A stretch of 64,000 nucleotides of DNA from an uncultured Erysipelotrichaceae bacterium. Lineage in GTDB: Bacteria; Bacillota_I; Bacilli_A; Erysipelotrichales; Erysipelotrichaceae. Shown here piece after piece: positions 34,873 to 44,273 of this stretch (position 1 is its first letter; each line of letters starts with the position of its first letter). The stretch lies in assembly GCA_944325255.1 (NCBI GenBank), contig CALUZH010000009.1:1-64000 (forward strand), given 5' to 3'. Position numbers and translations under genes: made by a program. The notes beneath the pieces were generated by a model. The model was not told the DNA's origin. It saw only the letters and a list, made by a program, of their open reading frames with translations, and ran no database searches.

Positions 34873-35980
34873 ACTTTTCTAAAGCCTCTTTCAATATCTC
34901 CATAAAATACCGGGATTCAGCCAAGGTATTTTCACCACCAAGCGAAAGACGAATAGCCCTTTCATCATCAATATCCAAACAGCTTAAAACCCTTGAAGGT
35001 TCATTTTCTCTTGAACCGCAAGTGCTGCGACTAGATACCATGATACCACGTAAATTGAAATAGTTAAGCATAACCTCACTTTTAACCGGTGTCGAAAAAT
35101 TAATAAGATGTTTAATCCCGTCCGGGAAAGAGTTAATTTCAACCTTCAGCTTGCTCATTTCTTCAAGCATGTATTCATTTAAGATACTGACTTTTTCATA
35201 ATTTTCTTTTTCATTAGTGATAGCTAAGCGCAATGTTTTGGCCAAAACAATATTAGCCGGAGCATTACTGGTACCGCCCCGCATGCCATACTCTTGTTGG
35301 CCACCGGAAATAAGCGGTTCGAGTTTGATATGACGGCGCTTAATTAAAGCCCCACTGCCTTTAACACCATGAATCTTATGAGCCGAAAAAGAAGCCATAT
35401 CAACATTATCTAAAGGCACAGCGATCTTACCTAAAGACTGCGTAATGTCACTGTGAAAATAAGCACCCGAATATTTTTTAACGATACGGCCAATCGTATC
35501 AATGTCATTAATCGCCCCGATTTCATTATTGACATGCATAATACTGACCAATAAAGTATCATCTTTTAAGGCTGCCAAGACATCTTCAGGATAGATTTTG
35601 CCGTCTTTATGAGGTTTTAAATAAGTTACTTCATATCCCAAAACATCAGCTAATTGTTTAACGGCATTATAAACCGAAGCATGTTCATATAGTGAAGTTA
35701 TGATATGGCGGCGCTTAAAACCGGCCAGGGCCAAACCCTTAATTGCCAAGCTATTAGCCTCACTGGCACCGGAAGTAAAAATAATATCGCTGTTGCTTAA
35801 GCCGAGTAATTGCTTAATCAAAGTTCGGGCTTTTTCCTGCATACGATAGACAGCGACGCCCTCATCATACAAAGCGTCGCTGTTATAATATTGTTCAAGC
35901 AGGGCATTGTAGGTTCTTAGAACCTCACTGTCAATAGCAGTGGTTGCTGCATGATCAAAATATATACGTTTATCCGGCAT
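34865..35980 (-). CDS. Cysteine desulfurase (NifS/IscS type) feeding ThiI
   Basis: 371 residues from ATG at 35980, which has GGAG 10 bases upstream; earlier in-frame ATGs lie in the ezrA coding region. It is a PLP enzyme that takes sulfur from cysteine. YFDHAATTAIDSEVL, SGASEANSLAIKG, SAHKIHGVKGSG (PLP lysine) and SSRSTCGSRENEPS (catalytic cysteine) are seen. The order ezrA-nifZ-thiI is the same as in Bacillus, where NifZ supplies ThiI for tRNA thiolation. It overlaps ezrA by 11 bases and thiI by 8. Confidence 0.92.
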   Translation of the reverse strand: MPDKRIYFDHAATTAIDSEVLRTYNALLEQYYNSDALYDEGVAVYRMQEKARTLIKQLLGLSNSDIIFTSGASEANSLAIKGLALAGFKRRHIITSLYEHASVYNAVKQLADVLGYEVTYLKPHKDGKIYPEDVLAALKDDTLLVSIMHVNNEIGAINDIDTIGRIVKKYSGAYFHSDITQSLGKIAVPLDNVDMASFSAHKIHGVKGSGALIKRRHIKLEPLISGGQQEYGMRGGTSNAPANIVLAKTLRLAITNEKENYEKVSILNEYMLEEMSKLKVEINSFPDGIKHLINFSTPVKSEVMLNYFNLRGIMVSSRSTCGSRENEPSRVLSCLDIDDERAIRLSLGGENTLAESRYFMEILKEALEKYG

Positions 35981-37685
35981 TTTTGGCATTCTCCAAAATC
36001 TTATTGTCCGCCTGTTGCGGGAAGAGACTTTCCATACAGCTGATGGCAATAGTCAAAGCCTGTGTATACTCACCATTAAGATAAGCAAATTCCGCCCGTG
36101 ACAACTCCCGGTCAACTTCCGGATAAGTCGAACGGTATTTATTGCCAAAGACAATGGCATTTTCAACCATTAAAGCCATACCGACCACATTATTGACATT
36201 ATTATAAAGCTTATAGATATAATCGATGGCTTCATCAAGAGTCGTATTTAAAATATTAATTCTAAGCGGCACTTCGCTTAGAAGTTCCTTAATATTTTTG
36301 ATATACTCATGACCTTTAGCCAAATCATCTTTATAGGAGGAAGAAATGGCCGGCAAACGATATTCAACAATCTTAACTTCCACTTCATTTAAAACCACTT
36401 GCAATTTCATGACCTGCGAAACTGCCCGAGCCTCATCACCCGAAGTTTTATCAATATTTTGCTTATGCTTTTGTAAAAGCTCGATATCTTTTAATGTTGC
36501 CTCATAAATATTTTGGGCCCTTTTCAAAATAAGGGTTGCCGGCGTATCGTTTTTGGCTATTAAAGAACTAAGCTCATTATATGCTTTTTCATAATTTCCA
36601 TTACGCTCACTTTGCTCTTCAAGAACTAATTTTAAATCCTCTAAATTGTAACGCTCCTGTTCCCGATGATAGACCGTATCAATATAATTATATAAACGCT
36701 TAACTTCATTAAGATTTTTATTTACCAAATTCAGGGCTTTCTTGCAATCCTGATAAGCAGCATCTTCATCATTTAGGGTATCGGTAGTTTCCTTAAGCTC
36801 GTTTTTGATCGCTTTCAAATCATTCAAAAGGCTTGCGCAATCGGCCTCGGCAATTGCTTTTAAAGCGACATTCAAACGATTTTGCAAATCACTTATCTTT
36901 TTTTCGACATCAAGATGTTTAAGATATACCCCGCGTTGCGATGCAAGAGCATAGGCCCGCTTCAATTCATCCATCATCAATGGTAAAACACCCTTAGCTT
37001 CCTTTACACATTCCGGAATAGCGACGATATTATCCTTAATATCTTTTATTTGTTCACTTATGGAATCAAGATCTTTTTGGGCATTGACAAATTCATTGGC
37101 ATACATCCATTCTTCAAAAGAAGAAAAGCCTTCTTCACAAGCCTGCAGTTTTTCCTCTATCCCCTCCAAAGCAATAGAAAGGTTGGGAGCATCTTTTTCT
37201 ACTTGCAGCTTCAATTCCCGAAATTCTTCTTTTAAACGATTGGAATCTTCCCTTTGAATACTTTCTTGTTTGGAGAACTGTTCCAAAAACTCATCAATAT
37301 TCTTAACTTCTTCCTCAGAATCCTTAAGATTTTCCTTTACAACCAGAAGGGCTTTTTTGGCATCTTGATATTTCTTGGAAGCAATATCATCTTCAAGACC
37401 TTCAATTAGGGATTGCAAACGATCAATATTCTTTTGGGCTTCCTCATATTTACTATAATATTCTTCCACCTTAGCCGAAGTCTCTTCATTAATTTTGGCC
37501 ATAGCCTGGGCCTTATTCAGTTTAAAGGCCAAAGGAATGGTCCTTACCCGATTAAAACGGACATTAATATCTTCCAAATCTTTTTTCAAAGCGGCCGAAT
37601 GGGCATTACGAACTAAAATAAGGGCTACTAAGGCAGCCATGAGTAAAATTATCAAAACAATCACCAATTGTATATTCGTATCCAT
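35970..37685 (-). CDS. ezrA: Septation ring formation regulator EzrA
   Basis: Membrane-anchored regulator of FtsZ ring assembly. One N-terminal membrane span (residues 6-25, outside-in) is followed by about 540 residues of coiled-coil, spectrin-like repeats rich in Glu, Lys and Leu. The segment YRSTYPEVDRELSRAEFAYL, then GEYTQALTIAI near the end, matches the conserved EzrA C terminus. The 571 residues are the family length. GGAGGG precedes ATG. It heads the ezrA-desulfurase-thiI-pepP run and is divergent from rpsD. Confidence 0.92.
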   Translation of the reverse strand: MDTNIQLVIVLIILLMAALVALILVRNAHSAALKKDLEDINVRFNRVRTIPLAFKLNKAQAMAKINEETSAKVEEYYSKYEEAQKNIDRLQSLIEGLEDDIASKKYQDAKKALLVVKENLKDSEEEVKNIDEFLEQFSKQESIQREDSNRLKEEFRELKLQVEKDAPNLSIALEGIEEKLQACEEGFSSFEEWMYANEFVNAQKDLDSISEQIKDIKDNIVAIPECVKEAKGVLPLMMDELKRAYALASQRGVYLKHLDVEKKISDLQNRLNVALKAIAEADCASLLNDLKAIKNELKETTDTLNDEDAAYQDCKKALNLVNKNLNEVKRLYNYIDTVYHREQERYNLEDLKLVLEEQSERNGNYEKAYNELSSLIAKNDTPATLILKRAQNIYEATLKDIELLQKHKQNIDKTSGDEARAVSQVMKLQVVLNEVEVKIVEYRLPAISSSYKDDLAKGHEYIKNIKELLSEVPLRINILNTTLDEAIDYIYKLYNNVNNVVGMALMVENAIVFGNKYRSTYPEVDRELSRAEFAYLNGEYTQALTIAISCMESLFPQQADNKILENAKNAG

Positions 37686-37706
37686 AAGACCCTCCGTAAC
37701 ATCACT

Positions 37707-37735
37707 ATTTTACTATGAAATAAAGGCTTTTTCAA
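37707..37735 (-). promoter_or_regulatory. ezrA promoter
   Basis: -35 TTGAAA (37730-37735), 17-base spacer, -10 TAAAAT (37707-37712). Its -35 directly touches the rpsD -35. Confidence 0.7.
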
Positions 37736-37764
37736 TTGACGGGAAGCAAAGAATTTGCTATAGT
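37736..37764 (+). promoter_or_regulatory. rpsD promoter
   Basis: -35 TTGACG (37736-37741), 17-base spacer, -10 TATAGT (37759-37764). A leader of about 160 bases follows. Confidence 0.75.
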
Positions 37765-37770
37765 AATTGA

Positions 37771-37920
37771 GCGTATTTGATAGCAGCATGTAAAGCTTGA
37801 TGACTGTGCGTTGATACCGGTTTACCGGCGATAAGTAGTCTGGCGCTAGGATGAAAGTTCCAATATCAACACCGTCTTAAGTGATTTACACCTGTTATTG
37901 TTTATGCCCATAAACAATAA
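37771..37920 (+). promoter_or_regulatory. S4-type ribosomal protein leader of rpsD
   Basis: A structured untranslated region before rpsD. A long-range pair GTTGATA/TATCAAC brackets a CCGG/CCGG-type hairpin. A 9-bp hairpin (about 37898-37919, loop GCCC) stands directly before the Shine-Dalgarno GGAGG. Position and layout match the rpsD leader through which S4 represses its own synthesis in Firmicutes; the family assignment is by context. Confidence 0.6.
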
Positions 37921-37930
37921 GGAGGAAATT

Positions 37931-38536
37931 ATGGCAAGAAACACAGGACCGGTATGGCGTATTTCCCGTCGTCTTAACTTCTCCATCTTGGAAACCGGTG
38001 AAGAATTGAGAAAACGCCCTTACATCCCGGGACAACACGGCAGTCCTACCAGAAGGATCAAACAAAGCAACTACGGTTTGCAAAAGGCTGAGAAACAAAA
38101 AATCAGACACATGTACGGTTTAAGTGAAAAACAATTCTTTAACACTTACGAAAAAGCCGTAAACATGAGCGGTGTAACCGGCACAAACCTCTTATTATTG
38201 CTTGAATCACGTTTAGACAATATCGTTTACCGCATGGGTTTTGCCCGCACCAGAAAAGCGGCCAGACAATTAGTAAATCATGGTCATATCTTGGTTGACG
38301 GTCGCAAAGTGGATATCCCTTCTTTCCGTGTAAAACCGGGTTCAACTGTTGAAGTAAAAGAAAAATCCCGCAATTTGGCCTGCATCCAAGACGCTCTTGA
38401 TGCTACCCTTACGATTAAAGACTTCGTTGAAGTAGATAAAGACAATCGCAAAGGTAAATATGTCCGTCTTCCGGAAAGAAACGAACTTAACCAAGAAGTC
38501 AACGAATTGCTCGTAATCGAATACTACAATCGTTAA
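37931..38536 (+). CDS. rpsD: 30S ribosomal protein S4
   Basis: Primary 16S rRNA-binding protein that nucleates 30S assembly. 201 residues from ATG at 37931, with GGAGG 7 bases upstream; an earlier in-frame ATG at 37898 lies in the leader hairpin. Marks are ARNTGPVWRISRRLNFS, RRIKQSNYGLQKAEKQK and RLDNIVYRMGFARTRKAARQ. The S4 RNA-binding loop LVNHGHILVDGRKVDIPS follows. It is transcribed alone from a strong promoter with a regulatory leader and ends at a terminator. Confidence 0.97.
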   Translation: MARNTGPVWRISRRLNFSILETGEELRKRPYIPGQHGSPTRRIKQSNYGLQKAEKQKIRHMYGLSEKQFFNTYEKAVNMSGVTGTNLLLLLESRLDNIVYRMGFARTRKAARQLVNHGHILVDGRKVDIPSFRVKPGSTVEVKEKSRNLACIQDALDATLTIKDFVEVDKDNRKGKYVRLPERNELNQEVNELLVIEYYNR

Positions 38537-38541
38537 GAATT

Positions 38542-38565
38542 AGGCTCAATGAGCCTTTTTCTTTT
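38542..38565 (+). terminator. rpsD terminator
   Basis: Stem AGGCTC/GAGCCT (38542-38547 with 38551-38556) with loop AAT and a T run after it. Confidence 0.85.
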
Positions 38566-38571
38566 GACCAT

Positions 38572-38617
38572 TTAAAAAGCTATGGAAAGTTTTGAGCTTA
38601 ATCCATAGCTTTTTTTT
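38572..38617. terminator. gmk terminator, bidirectional
   Basis: Arms AAAAAGCTATGGA and its complement with T runs on both strands. The right-hand arm contains the last gmk codons. It separates the convergent rpsD and gmk genes. Confidence 0.75.
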
Positions 38618-39185
38618 GCATCTCATCATGAATGATGTCATAAACCTTTTGAACGGTCTTTTTTATATTGCGATTACAAACTACATATTTATAGCGAAAG
38701 GTTTCCTGCATTTCAAGTTCCGCCTTGGCAATCCGTTTTTGAATGACCTCTTCGCTTTCACTCTTGCGGCCGCGAATCCGACGCTCAAGTTCTTCCAGGC
38801 TTGGCGGTACTAAGAATATCGAAATACAGCCCTCATCATCTTTCATGACATTCATCACCTGTTTGGCTCCGACCGTTTCAATTTCTAAAATCACATTGTA
38901 TCCTTCATTGCGCATTTTTTCCACATAAGCCTTTGGCGTAGCATAATAATTATCGACAAAGCAGGCATGTTCCAAAAAATCATCATTATATAAATGCTGT
39001 AAAAAGCTTTCTTTAGTCACAAAAAAATAATTGACACCGTCAATCTCCCCTTCCCTTGGAGCACGGGTAGTCATCGAAATAGAATAAGTTAATTTTAATT
39101 CCGGGAATTTCATTATTTCCCGAATGATGGTCCCCTTGCCGACACCGCTGGGGCCACTGAAAATAATAAGTAATCCTTTTTGCAT
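38598..39185 (-). CDS. gmk: Guanylate kinase
   Basis: Phosphorylates GMP to GDP. LIIFSGPSGVGKGTIIRE is the P-loop, SMTTRAPREGEIDGVNYFF the GMP-binding region, and FLVPPSLEELERRIRGR the lid/helix region. The length of 195 residues is usual. It is divergent from rqcH. In Firmicutes gmk commonly sits near a fibronectin-binding/NFACT gene, and this is kept here. I did not find rpoZ after it; the gene ends in its own terminator. Confidence 0.96.
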   Translation of the reverse strand: MQKGLLIIFSGPSGVGKGTIIREIMKFPELKLTYSISMTTRAPREGEIDGVNYFFVTKESFLQHLYNDDFLEHACFVDNYYATPKAYVEKMRNEGYNVILEIETVGAKQVMNVMKDDEGCISIFLVPPSLEELERRIRGRKSESEEVIQKRIAKAELEMQETFRYKYVVCNRNIKKTVQKVYDIIHDEMQKKAMD

Positions 39186-39213
39186 GTCTAAATTCTACTA
39201 CACAAAGGCTTAT

Positions 39214-39243
39214 TTGAGAAGTCGGAAGGATTTGGCGTATAAT
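39214..39243 (+). promoter_or_regulatory. rqcH promoter, leaderless type
   Basis: -35 TTGAGA (39214-39219), 18-base spacer, perfect -10 TATAAT (39238-39243), then six bases to ATG at 39250. This puts the transcript start at or beside the start codon. Confidence 0.7.
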
Positions 39244-39249
39244 TTAAAC

Positions 39250-40884
39250 ATGGCATTAGATGGAATTATTTTAAGTAAAATCAAAGATGATTTAATAAAA
39301 CACTTGCCGATGCGCATTAATCGGATAATTAATATCTCGGATACCGAGCTGGTTTTTAACGTCTTGGCTGATCGGCAAAGACAAAATCTCATTATCTCAT
39401 TGCATAGTCTTTATAATCGCATCTGTCTCAGTGACCGCAACTACAATACCTATGATAATCCCAGCGGCTTTGTTATGTTGCTTAGAAAATATATAGCTGA
39501 TGGCATCATCACCGCCATTGAACAAGTCGATTATGACCGTCTATTGATCCTTCATATCAGCGCCCAAAATGATATCTATGACCGGAAAAACTATCGCTTA
39601 TATGTCGAACTTATGGGCAAATATGCCAATTTAATTTTAGTTGATGGGGAAAGCGGCAAAATTATCGATGCTTTAAAAAGAATCCCGCCCTATGAAAATA
39701 ATAAGCGGACTATTCAATCAGGGGCAATATATGAACTTGTTGCACCGCAAAATAAAAAAGATCCTTTTAAAAATGATACGGTCGACCTTAACGAATCCTT
39801 AGTTAAACAATTCTCCGGCTTTTCCAAGTTATTGGAAAATGAAGTGCGCTTCCGTTTGGAAAAAACATCTTTTAAAGATATCATAAAGACTGTTAAGGAA
39901 GCAGATAAGCTTTATATCACCCGTATCAACGATGAGATCTATTATCATATAATTCCCCTCACTCACCTGAGTGAAGAATATGAATGCTACGATCTGAAAA
40001 AGGGTTTTGATATTGTCTATTATGATTTAGAAGAAAAAGATCGAATCAAAAAAAGCAGTGATGATATCATCAAATTTGTCAAAAAACAATATAAGCATTA
40101 TCGCGAAAAAATTGCCAAACTTGAAGAAATGTACCGCGAATCATTAAATCCCGAAGAATTAAAGGAAAACGGCGATTTATTATATACCTACGGAAATCTT
40201 CAAATTAAGGGTTTAAAATCCGTAAAACTTTTAGATTTTAACGGAAAAGAAAAAGAAATCATCCTGGATCCCAAAAAAAGTATTAAAGAAAATGCCAACC
40301 GTTATTATCAAAACTATCATAAAAAGAAAAAAAGCGGCACTTATATAGCTGAACAGATGGCAAGTGCCAAAGAAGAATTGGCCTATTTTGCATCGCTTGA
40401 TGAACAGTTAGACATGGCCAATGTCTTAGATGCCGAGGCTATCAAAGAAGAACTTGTCAAATACGGTTATCTTAAAGCCCATAAAAAACAAAATTATAAA
40501 CGAAAAAGTTCAACCCCAAAGGTATATCAGTTACACTTTAAAGGACATACCATCACTTTCGGAAAGAATCATTTACAAAATAACTATGTAAGCTTTAAAT
40601 ATGCCAAACCTGAATATCTATGGTTCCATGCCCAAGGCTATCATGGCTGCCACTTGGTTGTCGATGACAGTAATCCCGATGAAGAAACTATCCGTTTTTG
40701 TGCCAATTTAGCTGCCTATTTTTCCAAAGGCCGCTATTCAAGCAGTGTCCCGGTTGACTATTGCGCCGTAAAGGATGTCAAAAAAATAAAAGGATCGAAA
40801 AGCGGCTTAGTGACCATCCGTCATCAAAAAACCATTTATATCGATCCCGTATTTGATCATAATCTAAAGATTTCCCTCGTCTAA
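39250..40884 (+). CDS. rqcH: RqcH/NFACT ribosome quality control factor
   Basis: Binds stalled 50S-peptidyl-tRNA complexes and recruits tRNA-Ala for C-terminal alanine tailing; older annotations call it fibronectin-binding protein. 544 residues from ATG at 39250; longer in-frame starts overlap gmk. NFACT-N begins MALDGIILSKIKDDL, a long coiled coil spans about 260-400, and NFACT-R contains KNHLQNNYVSFKYAKPEYLW then FHAQGYHGCHLVV. The family normally ends there. Its last 21 bases overlap the convergent rluB. Confidence 0.9.
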   Translation: MALDGIILSKIKDDLIKHLPMRINRIINISDTELVFNVLADRQRQNLIISLHSLYNRICLSDRNYNTYDNPSGFVMLLRKYIADGIITAIEQVDYDRLLILHISAQNDIYDRKNYRLYVELMGKYANLILVDGESGKIIDALKRIPPYENNKRTIQSGAIYELVAPQNKKDPFKNDTVDLNESLVKQFSGFSKLLENEVRFRLEKTSFKDIIKTVKEADKLYITRINDEIYYHIIPLTHLSEEYECYDLKKGFDIVYYDLEEKDRIKKSSDDIIKFVKKQYKHYREKIAKLEEMYRESLNPEELKENGDLLYTYGNLQIKGLKSVKLLDFNGKEKEIILDPKKSIKENANRYYQNYHKKKKSGTYIAEQMASAKEELAYFASLDEQLDMANVLDAEAIKEELVKYGYLKAHKKQNYKRKSSTPKVYQLHFKGHTITFGKNHLQNNYVSFKYAKPEYLWFHAQGYHGCHLVVDDSNPDEETIRFCANLAAYFSKGRYSSSVPVDYCAVKDVKKIKGSKSGLVTIRHQKTIYIDPVFDHNLKISLV

Positions 40885-41589
40885 AAAACGCCTTAACTTT
40901 TGCACTTCAAAGACTTTGAGCTTGCGATATTCGCCCGGCCGCAAATTGCCCAATTCAATATTGGCTTCTTTGATGCGATGCAAGCGTATCACATTATAAC
41001 CTAAGGTTTTAAACATCTTGCGAATTTGCCGATTATGGCCCTCATATATCGTCATTTTTACTTGGGTAGTTTTTTTATGCATATTAACGGCAGTAACTTT
41101 GACCTGAGCCTTAGCGCTGACATAATCATCTACCCGAATACCGTTTTCTAATTTAAGCCGGTCTTTTTCATTCAATATGCCGTCGATCTTAACTTCATAT
41201 ACTTTAGGAATGCCGAATTTAGGATGAAGCAAACGGTTAGCCAATTCCCCATCATTAGTTAAAAGTAAAAGACCGCTGCTGTCAAAATCCAAACGACCGA
41301 CCGGAAATAAGCGAAGCGGGCAATCAATCAAATCAATGACGGTAGGACGATTTTTATCATCAGCGACCGAAGTGATGACATTTTTCGGTTTATTGATGAT
41401 ATATACGGCTTTCTCTTCTTTTTTTAATATTTTGCCGTCAACACTGATTTCTTGGTCACCCTTTACCTTATAGCCCAAGGAAGATATCACTTCCCCATCA
41501 ACTTTTACACGACCGGATAAAATCAATTCTTCGGCTTTTCTTCGGGAACATACACCGCAAGAGGCAATGACTTTTTGTAAACGTTCCAT
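40864..41589 (-). CDS. rluB: Ribosomal large-subunit pseudouridine synthase, RluB type
   Basis: Makes pseudouridine in 23S rRNA. The N-terminal S4 domain reads MERLQKVIASCGVCSRRKAEE, GRVKVDGEVISSLGYKV. The catalytic domain has VGRLDFDSSGLLLLTNDGEL with the active Asp, and GHNRQIRKMFKTLGYNVIRL. The 241 residues are typical. Its start lies 67 bases inside the end of the glucosaminidase gene, an unusually long overlap. Substrate position is assumed from the family; RsuA-type 16S modification cannot be excluded. Confidence 0.93.
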   Translation of the reverse strand: MERLQKVIASCGVCSRRKAEELILSGRVKVDGEVISSLGYKVKGDQEISVDGKILKKEEKAVYIINKPKNVITSVADDKNRPTVIDLIDCPLRLFPVGRLDFDSSGLLLLTNDGELANRLLHPKFGIPKVYEVKIDGILNEKDRLKLENGIRVDDYVSAKAQVKVTAVNMHKKTTQVKMTIYEGHNRQIRKMFKTLGYNVIRLHRIKEANIELGNLRPGEYRKLKVFEVQKLRRFLDEGNL

Positions 41590-44261
41590 AATCGCTCCTT
41601 TCTTTCTTCCAATCTTTCATAATTTAAATAAGCAATAATTATTGCCATGCCCAAAGCTATGACTCCCATTGAGGATAAAAATGCTCCATGTAAATCCAAA
41701 TCACAATTAGTTGAAGTAACATTTTCCAAATGATTTTCCAAATCATAATTGTTGGCACTAGGCATTTCCAAAATCATAAAACTGCCGCTTTTATCAGTAA
41801 TAAATTGCAAATAATCGCGGCTTTGACTGCTTCGGCATTTAATGACATTGCCGTCATCATCCAAGCGATAAACCGAATATATTTTGCCTGTATTTGAAGA
41901 AGGAATTTGAACTTGGACAATAAAAGGATTAATATTTTCAACACTTTGAAGATTTAAACGGAAAGATAGATAAAAACTCATAGTTTCCACAAAGCCATAG
42001 GCTGAAGATACATCAAGAAGGCGCCTTCTATCACTGTAGCTGATACCGCTGATATCAGCATAATAAGTATCTTTAAAAAGCTTTTGATCATTTGATGGAT
42101 AAGGCAGGGAAAGACCAAAACCTGAAATGCCGATATTCAAGGGGGTCTTTGGAATATGATAGAAATAATTATCATTCGCCAAAAGTAGAGCATCTAAAAT
42201 GCGAATATCATCAAAAGATAAATACCCGCCCCAGTTTGCCAAATCTTCTTTAAGTGAATGCAAAGCCTCAATATCGATGGCCTCACCCTTAGAATACTGT
42301 TCCTTAAAGCTATTGATTTCTTCAAGCAATATTCCCTCTTTTTCATTAATATCAATTATCTCGTCAATTTCCGCTTTAAGTTTCAGACCGGCATAATTAA
42401 TATGCCAATAAAAACGGCCATCATCTTCCTCAACAACTTCAATCATATCGGAATTAATATCAATGATGCGATTTTTCCCATCAACTGTTAAGCTTATCTG
42501 TCCATCACGATAATCATATGCCCCATTATAATTGACAAGCTTTGGCAAGTCGTTTACCAATTCTATAGAATTGACCTCATCATATTGAATAATGTAGGCA
42601 GCATCACTATATAAGGACTCAATTTCGAGATTATAGCCACGCCATAGAAAACCGGGCTTAGATACCGAATTTAAACAAAGACTTTGGCCTTTTAATATCT
42701 TAAATTTCAAAACTTCCTGCCCGGCAATGGTTCCGCCATTGGCATCAACCGTCACCTCAACAAATTCTTTGGCCCCGATTTTATCTTCATTAAGAATAAT
42801 ATCGATGTCATCCTTATCTATATAAGCATAGTTATCTTCAAAATCATAAGTGTGACCTTCGCGGTCTTTAAGCATATCAAATTGAATTTTATAACAGTCT
42901 CCTTCAAGCCCCAAAAGAATAAAACTATAATTTCTTATATCCTCTAATACCGTGAGGCTTGTCGTTTTTTCGGCATCCTCATATATCGGCACTTCCCCTT
43001 TTTCAAAGATTATGCCCAAGGCATAGCCTAAATAATCCCTTTGGCCTAAGGCTGCGTCCAAAAGATAATATTGACCGGCCACCTTCTCACCCCAATAAGG
43101 ATCATTACTATAGGCAACATTCATGCCGCTTTCCAGATTGCCAAAAAATGAACCGTTATAGTAAGAGCTTTGATAATTGGCAAAACGTGAGGATATATAA
43201 TAACGGGCATGAGCATAGACCGATCTCTCCACATTTTCATAACGTCCGCTGTTTCGCTCTTTTTCCGTATCAAAGGCGGCATGGGCAAAAAGATTATTTT
43301 CATCAAAGGATCTTAAGTTTTTGCCATAAGAAGATTCTTCAATCGATACCGCCAGCATCATCATGGCATTGGCTCCGTATATATATTGATATTCCTCAAA
43401 GGCAGCCAATTGTCCATAATATTGAGAAGCATTGACAATATCGTTGGCACCGTCTTGATTCAAATCATCATAAGATTGCAAACGCCGGTCAAAACAAAGC
43501 TCATTTGTAAAATAATCATTGATTTCCGCATGTGAATAGTCGCTAACGCTACGATGCGGTAAATATTGATAATAATTATAATAAGGATTGTCCTTATTGG
43601 CGGAACGTTGATGATCATTTTCTAAATAATCATCAATCATCGCATAGAAGTCTGCATAAAAGTAATGCCCGTCATAACTGTAATAGCTTGTATCTTCTAT
43701 TAGATAATCAGGAGCCGGTCCCAGTTCAATACTATGCGTATAGTAGTCTTGAATTAGTTGGGTTTTGACTTCATGATATAATATCCCGTCTTGAACAATA
43801 TATAATGACAAACGAACATCAAGACTTTCAAGAGGATGTAAAATAACATTTTCTCTAGCCGTTTGGCCGATAATGCCTCCCAAAGCAAATAAGACATGGT
43901 TCCCGCTTTGGCCAAGATAGGCCGCATCGACGGCATAACAGGCATTAAGACTTTTAACTTCGTCTTGATTTGAAGTAGTATATTCAATATTCAAACTACA
44001 GGAATTGTCGCTTTTAAATTCCACAATTCCGTATTCCATTTGTAAAACTTCGCCATTATAAAATAAGACTAGATTTTGATAATTGTCGACATTTGCCATA
44101 TATTGATAATAAGCTTCATCATAATATGCCGAAGAATATATTTTTTGAGCCGGCGAAGAGCTATAATCTACCAATTCATAAACTTCTTCTTGGGCAGCTA
44201 TACCAATAAACCCAAAAAAAGTAAAAAATACCAGCAAGCATGATAAAAAACGATAATACAT
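41523..44261 (-). CDS. Membrane-anchored N-acetylglucosaminidase-type peptidoglycan hydrolase
   Basis: 912 residues. A signal peptide (about 3-22) and about 230 residues without known domain precede a glucosaminidase (GH73-like) domain at about 230-430. The domain shows NASQYYGQLAAFEEYQYIYG, MMLAVSIEESSYGKN with the catalytic Glu, and SVYAHARYYISSRFANYQ. Beta-rich segments follow, including an InlB-like stretch (FVEVTVDANGGTIAG, LVNYNGAYDYRDG). A C-terminal membrane span (about 862-880) and basic tail anchor it. It directly follows the type VII genes and may open the wall for secretion, as EssH does in Staphylococcus. A -10 box stands six bases before ATG. Confidence 0.82.
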   Translation of the reverse strand: MYYRFLSCLLVFFTFFGFIGIAAQEEVYELVDYSSSPAQKIYSSAYYDEAYYQYMANVDNYQNLVLFYNGEVLQMEYGIVEFKSDNSCSLNIEYTTSNQDEVKSLNACYAVDAAYLGQSGNHVLFALGGIIGQTARENVILHPLESLDVRLSLYIVQDGILYHEVKTQLIQDYYTHSIELGPAPDYLIEDTSYYSYDGHYFYADFYAMIDDYLENDHQRSANKDNPYYNYYQYLPHRSVSDYSHAEINDYFTNELCFDRRLQSYDDLNQDGANDIVNASQYYGQLAAFEEYQYIYGANAMMMLAVSIEESSYGKNLRSFDENNLFAHAAFDTEKERNSGRYENVERSVYAHARYYISSRFANYQSSYYNGSFFGNLESGMNVAYSNDPYWGEKVAGQYYLLDAALGQRDYLGYALGIIFEKGEVPIYEDAEKTTSLTVLEDIRNYSFILLGLEGDCYKIQFDMLKDREGHTYDFEDNYAYIDKDDIDIILNEDKIGAKEFVEVTVDANGGTIAGQEVLKFKILKGQSLCLNSVSKPGFLWRGYNLEIESLYSDAAYIIQYDEVNSIELVNDLPKLVNYNGAYDYRDGQISLTVDGKNRIIDINSDMIEVVEEDDGRFYWHINYAGLKLKAEIDEIIDINEKEGILLEEINSFKEQYSKGEAIDIEALHSLKEDLANWGGYLSFDDIRILDALLLANDNYFYHIPKTPLNIGISGFGLSLPYPSNDQKLFKDTYYADISGISYSDRRRLLDVSSAYGFVETMSFYLSFRLNLQSVENINPFIVQVQIPSSNTGKIYSVYRLDDDGNVIKCRSSQSRDYLQFITDKSGSFMILEMPSANNYDLENHLENVTSTNCDLDLHGAFLSSMGVIALGMAIIIAYLNYERLEERKERLWNVYKKSLPLAVYVPEEKPKN

Positions 44262-44267
44262 GGAATT

Positions 44268-44273
44268 ATTTTA
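44268..44273 (-). promoter_or_regulatory. -10 box six bases before the glucosaminidase start
   Basis: TAAAAT ends six bases before ATG at 44261. It lies between the 82-residue gene and the hydrolase gene, so the hydrolase can be expressed on its own. Confidence 0.45.
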
